Notes: a model not told the origin generated them from the letters alone. Shown: positions 34,903 to 43,548, counted from the stretch's first letter. The stretch is 44,531 bases of DNA from Candidatus Brocadia sp. (GCA_011525665.1 WYAU01000025.1:1-44531); one strand, 5' to 3'. Made by a program: numbers and translations.

Positions 34903-35093
34903 GTTTGAACTGTTTTTAAGGCACTCAAACAGAACCTCAAGACAAAGACATTTGTGGGAATCAGTGCCAACGCGGTGAAAATTCAAATTTGGACAGCACT
35001 CATTGCCATGGTGATCCTGAAGTATTTCCAACTGAGGTTAAAGTTCTCATGATCTCTTTCCAATTTGGTGGCTTTTTGCGAAAAACTTGTCTA
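34903..35093 (+). pseudogene. IS4-family transposase C-terminal remnant
   Basis: The plus strand reads FKALKQNLKTKTFVGISANA then VKIQIWTALIAMVILKYFQL, the C-terminal part of IS4-type transposases. A TGA at 35050-35052 replaces the usual Trp before SLSNLVA. The rest of the element is missing. It separates the riboswitch cassette from the SGNH-epimerase operon. Confidence 0.75.
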
Positions 35094-35160
35094 AAATGCC
35101 AATAAATTCAGAGTCTATTCTTGTACCTCTCGGCTAATTTGGAGAGCAATGATAATCAAT

Positions 35161-35215
35161 AAATAAAAAAACCTTACTGCAAAAACGTTTTTTGCGAACA
35201 TTTTCGGCAGTAAGG
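35161..35215 (-). terminator. Riboswitch-linked intrinsic terminator
   Basis: On the minus strand CCTTACTGC (complement of 35207-35215) pairs with GCAGTAAGG (complement of 35172-35180), followed by TTTTTTTATTT. The 5' arm lies inside the aptamer's 3' end (GATAGCCTTACTGCC), so ligand binding and terminator formation compete. An inner stem GCAAAA/TTTTGC lies within the loop. Confidence 0.85.
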
Positions 35216-35304
35216 CTATCTTTCTGCTGCTGGTGCTTCTTCGTGCGTACTCAGAGACCCTTTTACTTTGCGTCACCTGATTACTCAGGGTTTACCTTTC
35301 TCGA
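35205..35304 (-). ncRNA. c-di-GMP-I (GEMM) riboswitch aptamer
   Basis: Minus-strand sequence has the GEMM-I core in order: GGTAAACC, a stem with a GNRA loop (CCTGA-GTAA-TCAGG), TGACGCAAAG, GGGTCT, a variable second stem, then GATAGCC and the closing TTACTGCC. GGTAA can pair with TTACT to form the closing helix. The residue aligned to Vc2 G20, which selects c-di-GMP over 3',3'-cGAMP, appears to be G. A promoter begins 12 nt upstream and a terminator overlaps the 3' end. The downstream coding genes are the SGNH hydrolase and epimerase, after an IS4 remnant. Confidence 0.85.
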
Positions 35305-35315
35305 ATGGCTAGGTT

Positions 35316-35343
35316 ATTTTACCTTCGTGGAATTTTATGTCAA
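35316..35343 (-). promoter_or_regulatory. Sigma-70 promoter of the riboswitch
   Basis: TTGACA (complement of 35338-35343), 16-nt spacer, TAAAAT (complement of 35316-35321). Transcription would start near 35309, just before the aptamer. Confidence 0.75.
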
Positions 35344-35518
35344 ACAAAAAATATAAAAAATCGTAAACAATGAATTTGCATAGTTTTAACCTGTGAAACA
35401 AAAATTTAATATTCTGAAATACTATTGATATCTCATCAAGCAATAAGTAACATTTTTGTACGTTTTTTGCTACTGTCTTGCTAACCAATTGTAATACATA
35501 TCAAGAACTTTTATCCAA

Positions 35519-35913
35519 TTGAGTCATAGTATTATAAAGCAAACAAGGAAGGAACCATTAAGGTATTTACAAAACAAAAAGGAGTTCCTTGCCCATATCC
35601 CAATCGAAGATAACAACTATACGGATATCAAACCCGTACGAGAGGCGTTTGGCACGGCATATCTGGCAGTATTAGAGGCAATAAATGAGGCGTTGTTGGC
35701 TTAAGTAAAAAAAGAACTACCCAGATCAGTGGATGGATACAGGAGCATTACAGAAGCATTTTGCTGTTCATATATGGAAAGCTCATGAGAGATTTTGAAA
35801 GTCTTTATGATACTTTGCACATTGCAGGATATTATAAGGGACTTCTCTATAATGCGAATATTGTGAAAGAAGTCCTGAAAGCAACAAAGGAATTTATTGA
35901 TAAATTTAAATGA
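35519..35913 (+). pseudogene. Disrupted DUF5618-like gene
   Basis: The first segment RYLQNKKEFLAHIPIEDNNY and DIKPVREAFGTAYLAVLEAI matches DUF5618-type small helical proteins. A TAA at 35702-35704 interrupts it. The next part continues KKELPRSVDGYRS, then needs a frame change to give RDFESLYDTLHIAGYYKGLL and ends KEFIDKFK at 35913. One nonsense and at least one frameshift indicate decay. Function of the family is unknown. Confidence 0.7.
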
Positions 35914-35920
35914 TAAAAGG

Positions 35921-38563
35921 TTAAAGGTTCTGTGCTGTTATTGACAATTCTCTGTTCAAACATTCCACCCTTTCCTTCGCCTGTTCTATTCTGACCGAAA
36001 CCAACCCGCGGATAGAGCCAAACAATTTTGTTGATTGCTGCTCATCGATGATACGCGTATAGGCATCTATCGCCCTTTTGTAATATTCACCCTGCTCATG
36101 CCCGTAGAGCATGGCCAATTCTTCATAAAGATTGCCGATACGGTACTGGGCATTAACCGGCATTATTCCTTCAAACTTTTCGATAATCTCCAGAAATTTT
36201 GTGAGTGCCTTTTCATAATAGATTTTTACCCCCTCGTCGTCTCCGATATCATAAAGCGCCAGACCCACATAATGATATGCCTCCGCCATTGCATATGAAT
36301 GTTCCTGCGCATCTTTCCTGTATCCATCCTTAAGTTCCTCCAGCATATTTTTATATCTTTTTTCCATTACCTCGACAAGGCTGATGCTCAGCGGAATATC
36401 GGCATCCTCCAGTTCGTTGTGGCTTTCTATGGTTACGTGAGGGAGAAGCAATTTCGACAAACTCTCCAAACCCAACCCCTCTACGCGATAGAGTTCGCCC
36501 ACAGAATCAAATTTCTTATGCGCCCTCTTATACCTGAGAATGCCATCCGTTTCATTTCGCGTAATTCCGCATTCCCTGTTCAGGAAAAGGGAAAGCTCCT
36601 CATCGCCTGCAGTGTTCAGCTTCTTGTATAACCTTAATAATTTGCTGAGGATGGCCAGTTTGTAGGAAGGACTTTTTCCATGCAAGACGCTTCTCCGGAA
36701 GAAGATGAGCCACGGTTCCCTGCACGAGGATTTCAGGTACCATTCATTGCTATAAAAAACTTCCAGTGCGATCCCCAGTTTGTATTTTTCCAGATATTCC
36801 GATTCCGTGTAATCGAGTTCCTGATATATTTTGTCAACCAGGTCAAAATACTCGTTAAGGATATCTTTCATCTGAATGGAATTCACCTTGCGGTAGAGAT
36901 TCAATTGCGGGCTGTAGTGTAATGCCTTTCTATAACAGGCAAGGGCTGCCTCATAGCGCCGGTCATGACAATGCTTGTCTCCGAGGTACTCATAAAATCT
37001 TTTAATCATAAGTTTGGATTTCAGCCAAACATCGTCTTTCCGGCCCAAGCGGCATACATTTTTAAAATGTTCAATGAGGGCTTCGGGTGTTTGGACTTTT
37101 TTATTCGCAAGATCGTCCAGTCCCTCGATGTATTCATACAGGGCGTCACACTTCTGCAGGAAATCCCCGTTGGTATTGCACCTTCGCGCCTGCTGTATGC
37201 TTTCCCTTGCGTTGTGAAACATGCCATACTCCGCGTAGGCCATTCCCAGGTGGATGAGCAAATCCCCATCCACCCCCGTACAGGTTTCTGTCCGTTCTTT
37301 GTATTGCCGCAAGTATTTGCTGATCGCCGTTGTGTAGATAACAGGAACGATCTCAAGGTTATTATCGGTAACGCGAATTACATGCACCATTACCTCCCCT
37401 GTTTCAGGCGCTGATTTTACTCCCGGAACTTCTCGTCCGTCCGGGAATCGAATCCAGGGCGTTTTTTTGATGACACTGGCCGTAAAGACCATATCTGCGC
37501 CATGAGCCAGGTCTTTTGAACTCAGGACTTTATCCCATGGTTTCTCCCCCGCTTTTTCTGTGCCTGGCCTCACAATCCTGAAGTTTCTCAAAATGTCTAT
37601 TTCATTTTTTTTGAAGAGATTCCAATTGATCAGTTTCCGCAGCAACTTTTCATCCTGTGCCACCTCGGCTGGTAAAATCCTCAGGGTCATTTCACCTCCC
37701 AATTTTTCCACGATAATTGCGCTTAATATCGCCTGGGGGATTCCGCCTACTCCGGTGATCAGGTCAATGTCGTTTCTTACAACCGCAAGGGTAGGCGTAA
37801 GATCATCATCCTTGACAAGAAGTATTTGAGCGCCCAGCCCTTTAACGGTTTTGATAAGCTTCTCGTGCCGTGGCCTTTCGAGGATGACAATTTTCAGCGC
37901 CCTGATTTCATCGCAAATATTCTGAGAAGAGATATCCCTGCCCTTCATTTTCAGCGTATGGACAGCCATAAGATGCAGATTCTTCGTAACGCCGTGTGTC
38001 ACATTAACCCCGGCCCCTTTATATTTATTTCCCACGACCGTTTTTGCCCCGTACATGTCGGGAGAATTGAATAATCCGCCTCTTTCACTGTATCCGACGG
38101 CAAAAATTGCTCCCCCCCCGCATTCCTGATTGACAATACACCGGTCATTTTCAAATGCGCTGGGCACAATGTCTGCCTCGTCCGCATCCCCTGCGGCAGT
38201 GCCGAATGTTTCTCCTATATAGAGCATGGGCATATATTTCCGTTCACCCTCGGCGTTGACCACGTAGGCGTTCCACCAGTTAAAGCTGTTATAAATGTGC
38301 CTGAGCCGCCAGACGACCATATCCCGAACACGAAAGATATTAAAGCCCTCGCTGTTTGTGCTGAAATAACGCAAAGACCTTGCAGCAACTACCCCGACAG
38401 GATGTCTCAATTCATTTCTGTTTGCCAATTGAAGGCCTTCCCCCGAAACCTTTAAATTGTACACTTCGGGAATATATGCCTCAATAATATAAGGATCGTC
38501 TGTTTTTTTGAAATCAAAACTCGTGTCTTTTATAAAGGTGGTATTTTTTCTCTCTTCGTTCAT
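35921..38563 (-). CDS. GlpX-like pseudoenzyme fused to TPR and helix-hairpin-helix regions
   Basis: An 880-aa protein. Residues about 75-415 align with class II fructose-1,6-bisphosphatase (GlpX): MPMLYIGETFGTAAGDADEA (111-130), SPDMYGAKTVVG, LERPRHEKLI and DLITGVGGIPQAILSA. The catalytic DPIEGT motif is replaced near 131-140 (DIVPSAFEND), and the conserved Glu of GGxPEG is Gln277. The rest is helical: TPR-like repeats at about 425-650, a helix-hairpin-helix-like VGELYRVEGLGLESLSKLL (about 688-706) and more TPR-like helices to the end. A scaffold or sensor that uses the sugar-phosphate fold is likely. I know of no standard name. Confidence 0.75.
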   Translation of the reverse strand: MNEERKNTTFIKDTSFDFKKTDDPYIIEAYIPEVYNLKVSGEGLQLANRNELRHPVGVVAARSLRYFSTNSEGFNIFRVRDMVVWRLRHIYNSFNWWNAYVVNAEGERKYMPMLYIGETFGTAAGDADEADIVPSAFENDRCIVNQECGGGAIFAVGYSERGGLFNSPDMYGAKTVVGNKYKGAGVNVTHGVTKNLHLMAVHTLKMKGRDISSQNICDEIRALKIVILERPRHEKLIKTVKGLGAQILLVKDDDLTPTLAVVRNDIDLITGVGGIPQAILSAIIVEKLGGEMTLRILPAEVAQDEKLLRKLINWNLFKKNEIDILRNFRIVRPGTEKAGEKPWDKVLSSKDLAHGADMVFTASVIKKTPWIRFPDGREVPGVKSAPETGEVMVHVIRVTDNNLEIVPVIYTTAISKYLRQYKERTETCTGVDGDLLIHLGMAYAEYGMFHNARESIQQARRCNTNGDFLQKCDALYEYIEGLDDLANKKVQTPEALIEHFKNVCRLGRKDDVWLKSKLMIKRFYEYLGDKHCHDRRYEAALACYRKALHYSPQLNLYRKVNSIQMKDILNEYFDLVDKIYQELDYTESEYLEKYKLGIALEVFYSNEWYLKSSCREPWLIFFRRSVLHGKSPSYKLAILSKLLRLYKKLNTAGDEELSLFLNRECGITRNETDGILRYKRAHKKFDSVGELYRVEGLGLESLSKLLLPHVTIESHNELEDADIPLSISLVEVMEKRYKNMLEELKDGYRKDAQEHSYAMAEAYHYVGLALYDIGDDEGVKIYYEKALTKFLEIIEKFEGIMPVNAQYRIGNLYEELAMLYGHEQGEYYKRAIDAYTRIIDEQQSTKLFGSIRGLVSVRIEQAKERVECLNRELSITAQNL

Positions 38564-38786
38564 GAATGTTTCATCAACATTAATCCGTTAAGAAACAGTG
38601 GCACCTTTCCCCGGCGCCGGACACATTCTCCCGCCATGCCGAAGGCCCTGCAATGGTATCGCGGATGCCCCCCCTCCGCACATCAGAAGAACGATTGTTT
38701 CTTTGCCCGATTCGCAAAAAAGTATCCGCCACCAAAAAAGTCTAGCATATACAACAGAGAAATGCAAGTAACAGAAACGCCTGACT
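38564..38786 (-). other. GC-rich leader upstream of the GlpX-like gene
   Basis: No gene is supported. The minus-strand sequence is strongly self-complementary: GCGGA-N9-TCCGC near 38663-38681 and the perfect palindrome CCGGCGCCGG near 38609-38618. It may form a structured 5' untranslated region. I could not match it to a known riboswitch. Confidence 0.35.
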
Positions 38787-39452
38787 TTAACGTAACGGAT
38801 GAACACTGCCGTCAAAGGGATGCCCAACGAATGCGGATAAATCTTCTTTCGTATCAATATCCGTTAGCGTCCTTAGCATCGCGCAGGATAGTTTATTCGT
38901 CTGCACCCTTTCCATCGTCTGGACAAACACACGGTTTGTGCTCCAGGAGATATCCGCGAACAAATCAGGTGCGGGTTTTGACATGCCCAGGAGGTAATAA
39001 CCGCCATCACGACAGGGCCCGATAACGATGTCTTTTTCCCGTAATAATTCAAACGCATGTTCAATCAGGGGGGCGTCTATTCCCGGACAGTCCGTTCCGA
39101 TGACGATGGCGTTACAGGGTAAAATTCTGAATACGTGCTGGAAGGCATTGTGCATTCTTTCGCCCAGGTTAGCACCTTCCTGCGGTATATAATGTGCGCC
39201 GCCTCCCGGGGTGCAGCCGGTAAGGGGATCTACCCATGCCCTGATTTCCTTCTTTTTATCGGCCGGGGTAAAAAAGATATGCACATCATATGCGCTTTGA
39301 TTTTTCGGAAAGACATTTTTGATGACATTTTCCGCCAGTACTTTATACAGGAGGCACGCCTTTTCATGCCCCATGTCCTTTGCAAGACGGGTCTTTACTT
39401 TCCCGGGTTCGGGATATTTCAGGAAGACAATTAATACATTATCCATTTTCAC
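38787..39452 (-). CDS. DUF2064/TIGR04282 family glycosyltransferase-like protein
   Basis: A 221-aa GT-A fold protein: LIVFLKYPEPGKVKTRLAKD at the N-terminus (nucleotide-binding), GANLGERMHNAF, IVIGTDCPGID (DxD-like metal site) and IGPCRDGGYYLLGM. Family members are sugar-nucleotide transferases or CofC-like enzymes of unsettled role. It stands between the GlpX-like gene and tyrS on the same strand, but with gaps of over 100 nt on both sides. Confidence 0.85.
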   Translation of the reverse strand: MKMDNVLIVFLKYPEPGKVKTRLAKDMGHEKACLLYKVLAENVIKNVFPKNQSAYDVHIFFTPADKKKEIRAWVDPLTGCTPGGGAHYIPQEGANLGERMHNAFQHVFRILPCNAIVIGTDCPGIDAPLIEHAFELLREKDIVIGPCRDGGYYLLGMSKPAPDLFADISWSTNRVFVQTMERVQTNKLSCAMLRTLTDIDTKEDLSAFVGHPFDGSVHPLR

Positions 39453-39564
39453 CGCCGAGAACGGGGAGTATGCAGAGAATCAGGAAACGGAGTGACAATT
39501 CACCGCATGCAGGTTTTACTTCTTTATCCATCCCCGCGTCTGCTGCGCCTTTGGGGGTAAATAA

Positions 39565-40785
39565 TTACCCGTTTTTTACTATTATTCGCGCAAACCGGCG
39601 TTTTCCCACCTTGAGGATCATACGGGGTTGTATCTCGACATTTCCGGTGGGGCAATCAACGATTTCGCCATTTACGCTTACCCCCCCCTGTTGAACCAGC
39701 CGGCGCGCCTCGCTGCTGGTTGTTGCAAAACCGCACAAAACGACGAGCCGGGCGATCCATATCTTGCCATCGGTTAGTTCACTCGCCGGTATTTCGATCT
39801 CAGGGATTGCATCCGGGAGTTCGCGCTCTTTGAAGACGCGGTCAAACTCCGTAGCGGCCGACTCTGCGGCTTGGCCATCATAATAACGGTGAACAATTGC
39901 CTTAGCCAGGGCAACCTTTGCCGCGCGCGGATGTGTACGGGCATCAAGGAATTTATCGATCTCCCCCATGCCCAGGTCCGTCGCGAGTTCAAAGTACTTG
40001 CGCATCAAATTATCCGGAATTGACATAACCTTGCCGAACATCTCCGCGGGGGACTCGGTTACGCCAATATAATTTCCCAGGCTTTTGCTCATCTTTTTAT
40101 TCCCATCGGTCCCTTCGAGGAGGGGCGTGGTTAAAGCGACCTGCGGTTCCATACCGGCATCCCTCTGCAGGTCCCTTCCCACTAGCAGGCTGAATAATTG
40201 ATCCGTGCCCCCCAGTTCCACGTCACTCCTTACCATAATGGAGTCATAGCCCTGCATAAGGGGATAGATGAACTCATGGACACTGATGGGAATACCGGCA
40301 TGATAGCGCTTCGTAAAATCGTCGCGTTCCATCATTCTGGCAACGGTCATCTTTGCAGCGAGGCGGATGACGTCGTGAAAGGTCATCTTTTTAAACCAAT
40401 CGCTGTTATACACAACTTCAGCCTTCTGCAGGTCAAGAATCTTCCCCGCCTGGGAAAGGTATGTTTTGGCATTTTCCATTACCTTTTCATAGGTAATCAT
40501 GGGGCGCGTTTTGTTGACTCCCGAAGGATCTCCTACCGTAGCGGTATAATCCCCGATGATGAGGATGGCGGTATGTCCGAGCGATTGAAACGCGCGCAGC
40601 TTGTGGATGGGTATGGCATTCCCGATATGGATGTCGGGGGCCGTTGGATCGAGCCCTAATTTTACACGGAGTGGTTTATTCTCCCTGTATGATCTTTTCA
40701 GTTTTTTCAGCAACTCTTCTTTTGTAACAATATCGATTGCCCCGCGCAGGACGACCTCTAATTGTTCTTCTGCATCTTTAAACAT
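39565..40785 (-). CDS. tyrS: Tyrosyl-tRNA synthetase
   Basis: A 406-aa class I synthetase. HIGN at 53-56 replaces HIGH, and KMSKS is exact at 231-235. LGGTDQLFSLLVGRDLQ is the conserved core, and the C-terminal 65 residues are an S4 RNA-binding domain (RLVQQGGVSVNGEIVD). The length suits the TyrZ-like branch. A GGAGG sits just before ATG 40785. Confidence 0.96.
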   Translation of the reverse strand: MFKDAEEQLEVVLRGAIDIVTKEELLKKLKRSYRENKPLRVKLGLDPTAPDIHIGNAIPIHKLRAFQSLGHTAILIIGDYTATVGDPSGVNKTRPMITYEKVMENAKTYLSQAGKILDLQKAEVVYNSDWFKKMTFHDVIRLAAKMTVARMMERDDFTKRYHAGIPISVHEFIYPLMQGYDSIMVRSDVELGGTDQLFSLLVGRDLQRDAGMEPQVALTTPLLEGTDGNKKMSKSLGNYIGVTESPAEMFGKVMSIPDNLMRKYFELATDLGMGEIDKFLDARTHPRAAKVALAKAIVHRYYDGQAAESAATEFDRVFKERELPDAIPEIEIPASELTDGKIWIARLVVLCGFATTSSEARRLVQQGGVSVNGEIVDCPTGNVEIQPRMILKVGKRRFARIIVKNG

Positions 40786-40977
40786 AGCGCCTCCAGGAGT
40801 TTATTTATCATAATAATTCACCACGGTTACATACGGAATACCCCTGAATTAAGAATGGTAAGTGAAAAGCCGGACGTTTCGTAAGGGTGGAGGATTTAAA
40901 CTGATGACCCGCAACTTTCACCTCGTATGTTCTGTGATATTCTGAGTCTCCGTGGTAAATTGTTACCCTTTCCCCGG

Positions 40978-41754
40978 CTAGAATACCGGAACCTTTCCTT
41001 CCAGGAAATATTTAAAGTAGAGTAAAAAAACCAGCGTTAAAGAATTATGCAGGATATGGACGATGACTGAGGCAGCAAGGGTCTGCGTCTTTTCATACAA
41101 ATAACCCAGGAGAATTCCCAGGATGAATATCGGGAAAAAGGCATAGATATCCATGTGGACGGCAGCGAAAAGTGACGCGCTCACAACAACGGCATATCGC
41201 CTGCCAAAGGCATTTTTCAGCGCCGGCTGCAAAAACCCGCGGAACACTATCTCCTCGATGACGGGGGCGACAACGATCCCGAAAAATATCAGACAGATGA
41301 GGATGAAGAGTGACCTTTCTTCCAGCACCCACCGAACGACGTCCTGCATTTCCGGGGCCTGTCCGTAATAGCGGGAAACCAGGTTGACGACGAAGCCCGT
41401 GAGTATTATGACGGGAAGCGTAATCAGGTATCGTTGAACACCCCGTTTTACATTGGCAAACAAATCTGCGGCGGACAGTCCGAGGGCGGTAATTGATTGA
41501 TGATAGTGAACGCGGACAATATACAAAACATAGGCGCAGATCACTCCATTAACAAAAAGGGAAAAGAAGAGAATCAGGCTGCGGGGTGCAACATTGCCCG
41601 GCATCGTGAAACCAAACAGGGCGTTGATGAACCGGACGATTACGGGCATCCCGACAAACATGAGAACCACATAGGCAAGGAAAACCTTTATGGCATCTTT
41701 CAGATTCCACCGGCAGTTGAGTTCCGTTTCTGGCTTGATTCGGGCGCTATTCAC
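40978..41754 (-). CDS. CPBP-family membrane endopeptidase
   Basis: A 258-aa protein from GTG 41754, whose codon overlaps the stop of the upstream yjbQ gene. The frame is open to 41961, but that DNA is inside yjbQ. Motifs are EEIVFRGFLQ (EExxxR), FAAVHMD and HILHN, the metal-free glutamic/His active site of CPBP (Rce1-like) proteases, in a six-to-eight-helix membrane protein. Roles in maturation of peptides or membrane proteins are possible; the substrate is unknown. Confidence 0.87.
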   Translation of the reverse strand: MNSARIKPETELNCRWNLKDAIKVFLAYVVLMFVGMPVIVRFINALFGFTMPGNVAPRSLILFFSLFVNGVICAYVLYIVRVHYHQSITALGLSAADLFANVKRGVQRYLITLPVIILTGFVVNLVSRYYGQAPEMQDVVRWVLEERSLFILICLIFFGIVVAPVIEEIVFRGFLQPALKNAFGRRYAVVVSASLFAAVHMDIYAFFPIFILGILLGYLYEKTQTLAASVIVHILHNSLTLVFLLYFKYFLEGKVPVF

Positions 41755-42145
41755 GGCTGATAACTTGTACAAAAACTTCCCTGCGTCGCGGTCCGTCAAA
41801 TTCACAAAAATAAATACCCTGCCATGTACCGAGCGCCAGCTTTCCGCCGGAAATAGGCGCCGATACTGAGGAACCGACGAGCGTGGCCCTGATGTGTGCA
41901 GCGGCATTCCCTTCCCCGTGGGTGTAGTGGCCATTCCAGGGTACCAATCTGTCGAGTTCATTTATTATATCCTTCCGGACGGAAGGATCCGCGTTTTCGT
42001 TGATCGTGACAGCAGCCGTGGTATGGGGGACGTATACACAGCATATTCCCTCCCTCACCCCTTGTTTTTCCAGCACCCTGTTCACGTGCGATGTGATATC
42101 GATAAACTCGGCCCTGGAATGTGTCGTTACCGCTATTTTCTCCAT
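41747..42145 (-). CDS. yjbQ: YjbQ/UPF0047 family protein
   Basis: A 132-aa single-domain protein with the family signature HTTAAVTINENADPSVRKD and HGEGNAAAHIRATLVGSS (metal-binding His residues). It has been described as a side-reaction thiamine-phosphate synthase, with the true role unclear. It ends in an overlap with the CPBP gene, forming a two-gene operon. Confidence 0.93.
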   Translation of the reverse strand: MEKIAVTTHSRAEFIDITSHVNRVLEKQGVREGICCVYVPHTTAAVTINENADPSVRKDIINELDRLVPWNGHYTHGEGNAAAHIRATLVGSSVSAPISGGKLALGTWQGIYFCEFDGPRRREVFVQVISRE

Positions 42146-42432
42146 AATCCCGTTGATTGCGCCGGTATCGTAACGGCGGAGAGATCGTGTGTCAGATATA
42201 ACAAGACATTTTTATTATTCATCTGCTGATACTCTTCTGAATTTTTTTATTTTACCAGTAATATAAAGGTATTCAAGGAAATTTGTCTCCTGCGCGCCCT
42301 CTCCCGGTTTTGTGCTTTCAGGTATGGCGTATTTTCCCGTTGATTTTTTCAGGAGATATATCATATAGTGTGACCTGTCGTATCTTTTAGAGACACCGGT
42401 TTGGCGGGAATCAATCTGATTATGAGTTTTCT

Positions 42433-43515
42433 ATGCTCGAAACATTTCGGCTGGCAAAATTCAGATTTACGGTCGGCGCAAAAGGGCGGATATGCTTCCC
42501 CCCCTATAAAGGATCTGCATTCCGCGGCGGTTTTGGATATGCCTTCAAACGGATCGTCTGTGTAGTGAGAAACAAGGGGTGTGACGGCTGCCTCCTGAAG
42601 CAGAAGTGCATCTATTCGTATATCTTTGAGACACCGCCACCGCAGGATACCAAAATGCTCCGGCTCTATCCGAAGGTGCCTCACCCCTTTGTTATTGAGC
42701 CACCTGATACGGAAAAACAGTCCTTTGAACCCGGCGAAGCATTCTCCTTTCATGTAATCCTCATCGGCCAGGCCATCGATTACCTGCCCTATTTTATCTA
42801 CACCTTTACTGAATTGGGAAAGCAGGGGATCGGGCAGGGACGTGGTAAATATGACCTGATACTGGTGGAGGGTGTCGGTTTCGGAAATGAGGCAGTCCCG
42901 ATTTACCATAATACCACCCAAACCCTCGCAAACAATTATCCCATCATACAAGCCCGCCAATTTGTTCAGGAAAATATGGAAAGCCGCTCTATAGCAAAAT
43001 GCAATAAAACCTTCTCATCTTCGCAAGGTAAAAACAGAGCAGTTTCCTCCCCTTACGAAGGGGAGGACAAAGGTGGGGTCAAAAACTTACCCCAACAGGG
43101 TTGCTCTCAGGAAAATAACCATAATAACACAATAACCATCTCGCTATTAACCCCCCTACGCCTGCGTTTTGACGGTCATATAACCGACAAGATCGAATTC
43201 CACGTCCTCATCAGGAACCTCCTGCGCCGTATCTCTTCCCTATCCTATTTTCATTGTGGCGAAAAATTTGAGGTAGATTTTAAAAGTCTCATAGAAAAGG
43301 CTGGCGCAGTTAAGATGATAAAATCTGATATGCGTTGGTTTGACTGGAAACGCTATTCCACAAGGCAGGAGGAATGGATGTCACTGGGCGGCGTCACGGG
43401 CACGGTTTCACACGAGGGTGATTTATCAGAATTCATGCTATTTCTAAGACTGGGTGAATATGTGCATGCGGGGAAAGGGACGTCGTTTGGGTTGGGAAAA
43501 TATAAAATCCTGTAA
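42433..43515 (+). CDS. Second Cas6-type RAMP endoribonuclease (PF10040-like)
   Basis: A 360-aa protein. The N-terminal RAMP part has KGSAFRGGFGYAFKR and a Cys cluster CDGCLLKQKC (50-59), typical of PF10040 Cas6 proteins. The C-terminal part has LGGVTGTV and the terminal glycine-rich loop GEYVHAGKGTSFGLGKYKIL. Between residues about 186 and 232 is a low-complexity Ser/Asn/Gln segment, part of which is a dispersed hairpin (43046-43066). No cas genes are adjacent here. It may serve another array or a type III system beyond the right edge, or be an orphan. Confidence 0.85.
   Translation: MLETFRLAKFRFTVGAKGRICFPPYKGSAFRGGFGYAFKRIVCVVRNKGCDGCLLKQKCIYSYIFETPPPQDTKMLRLYPKVPHPFVIEPPDTEKQSFEPGEAFSFHVILIGQAIDYLPYFIYTFTELGKQGIGQGRGKYDLILVEGVGFGNEAVPIYHNTTQTLANNYPIIQARQFVQENMESRSIAKCNKTFSSSQGKNRAVSSPYEGEDKGGVKNLPQQGCSQENNHNNTITISLLTPLRLRFDGHITDKIEFHVLIRNLLRRISSLSYFHCGEKFEVDFKSLIEKAGAVKMIKSDMRWFDWKRYSTRQEEWMSLGGVTGTVSHEGDLSEFMLFLRLGEYVHAGKGTSFGLGKYKIL
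43046..43066. repeat. Dispersed hairpin element inside the second cas6
   Basis: CCTCCCCTT-ACG-AAGGGGAGG has a perfect 9-bp stem and is followed by ACAAAGGTGGGGTC. The same style of C/G-rich hairpin appears in the gap at about 6840-6880. Its insertion is in frame and encodes SSPYEGEDKGG. Confidence 0.7.
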
Positions 43516-43548
43516 GCCACAGAGGACACAGAGGCCGCAGAGAAGTGG

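Noticed and set aside
34854-34970. Longer SGNH hydrolase start
   Set aside because: The extra codons are antisense to an IS4 remnant and precede a good AGAGGA site for the inner ATG.
38588-38857. 89-aa minus-strand frame upstream of the GlpX-like gene
   Set aside because: It overlaps the DUF2064 gene end in another frame and the GC-rich leader; no homology is recognised.
41755-41961. Longer CPBP protease start
   Set aside because: The segment lies within yjbQ and has no membrane or family character; the GTG at 41754 overlaps the yjbQ stop naturally.
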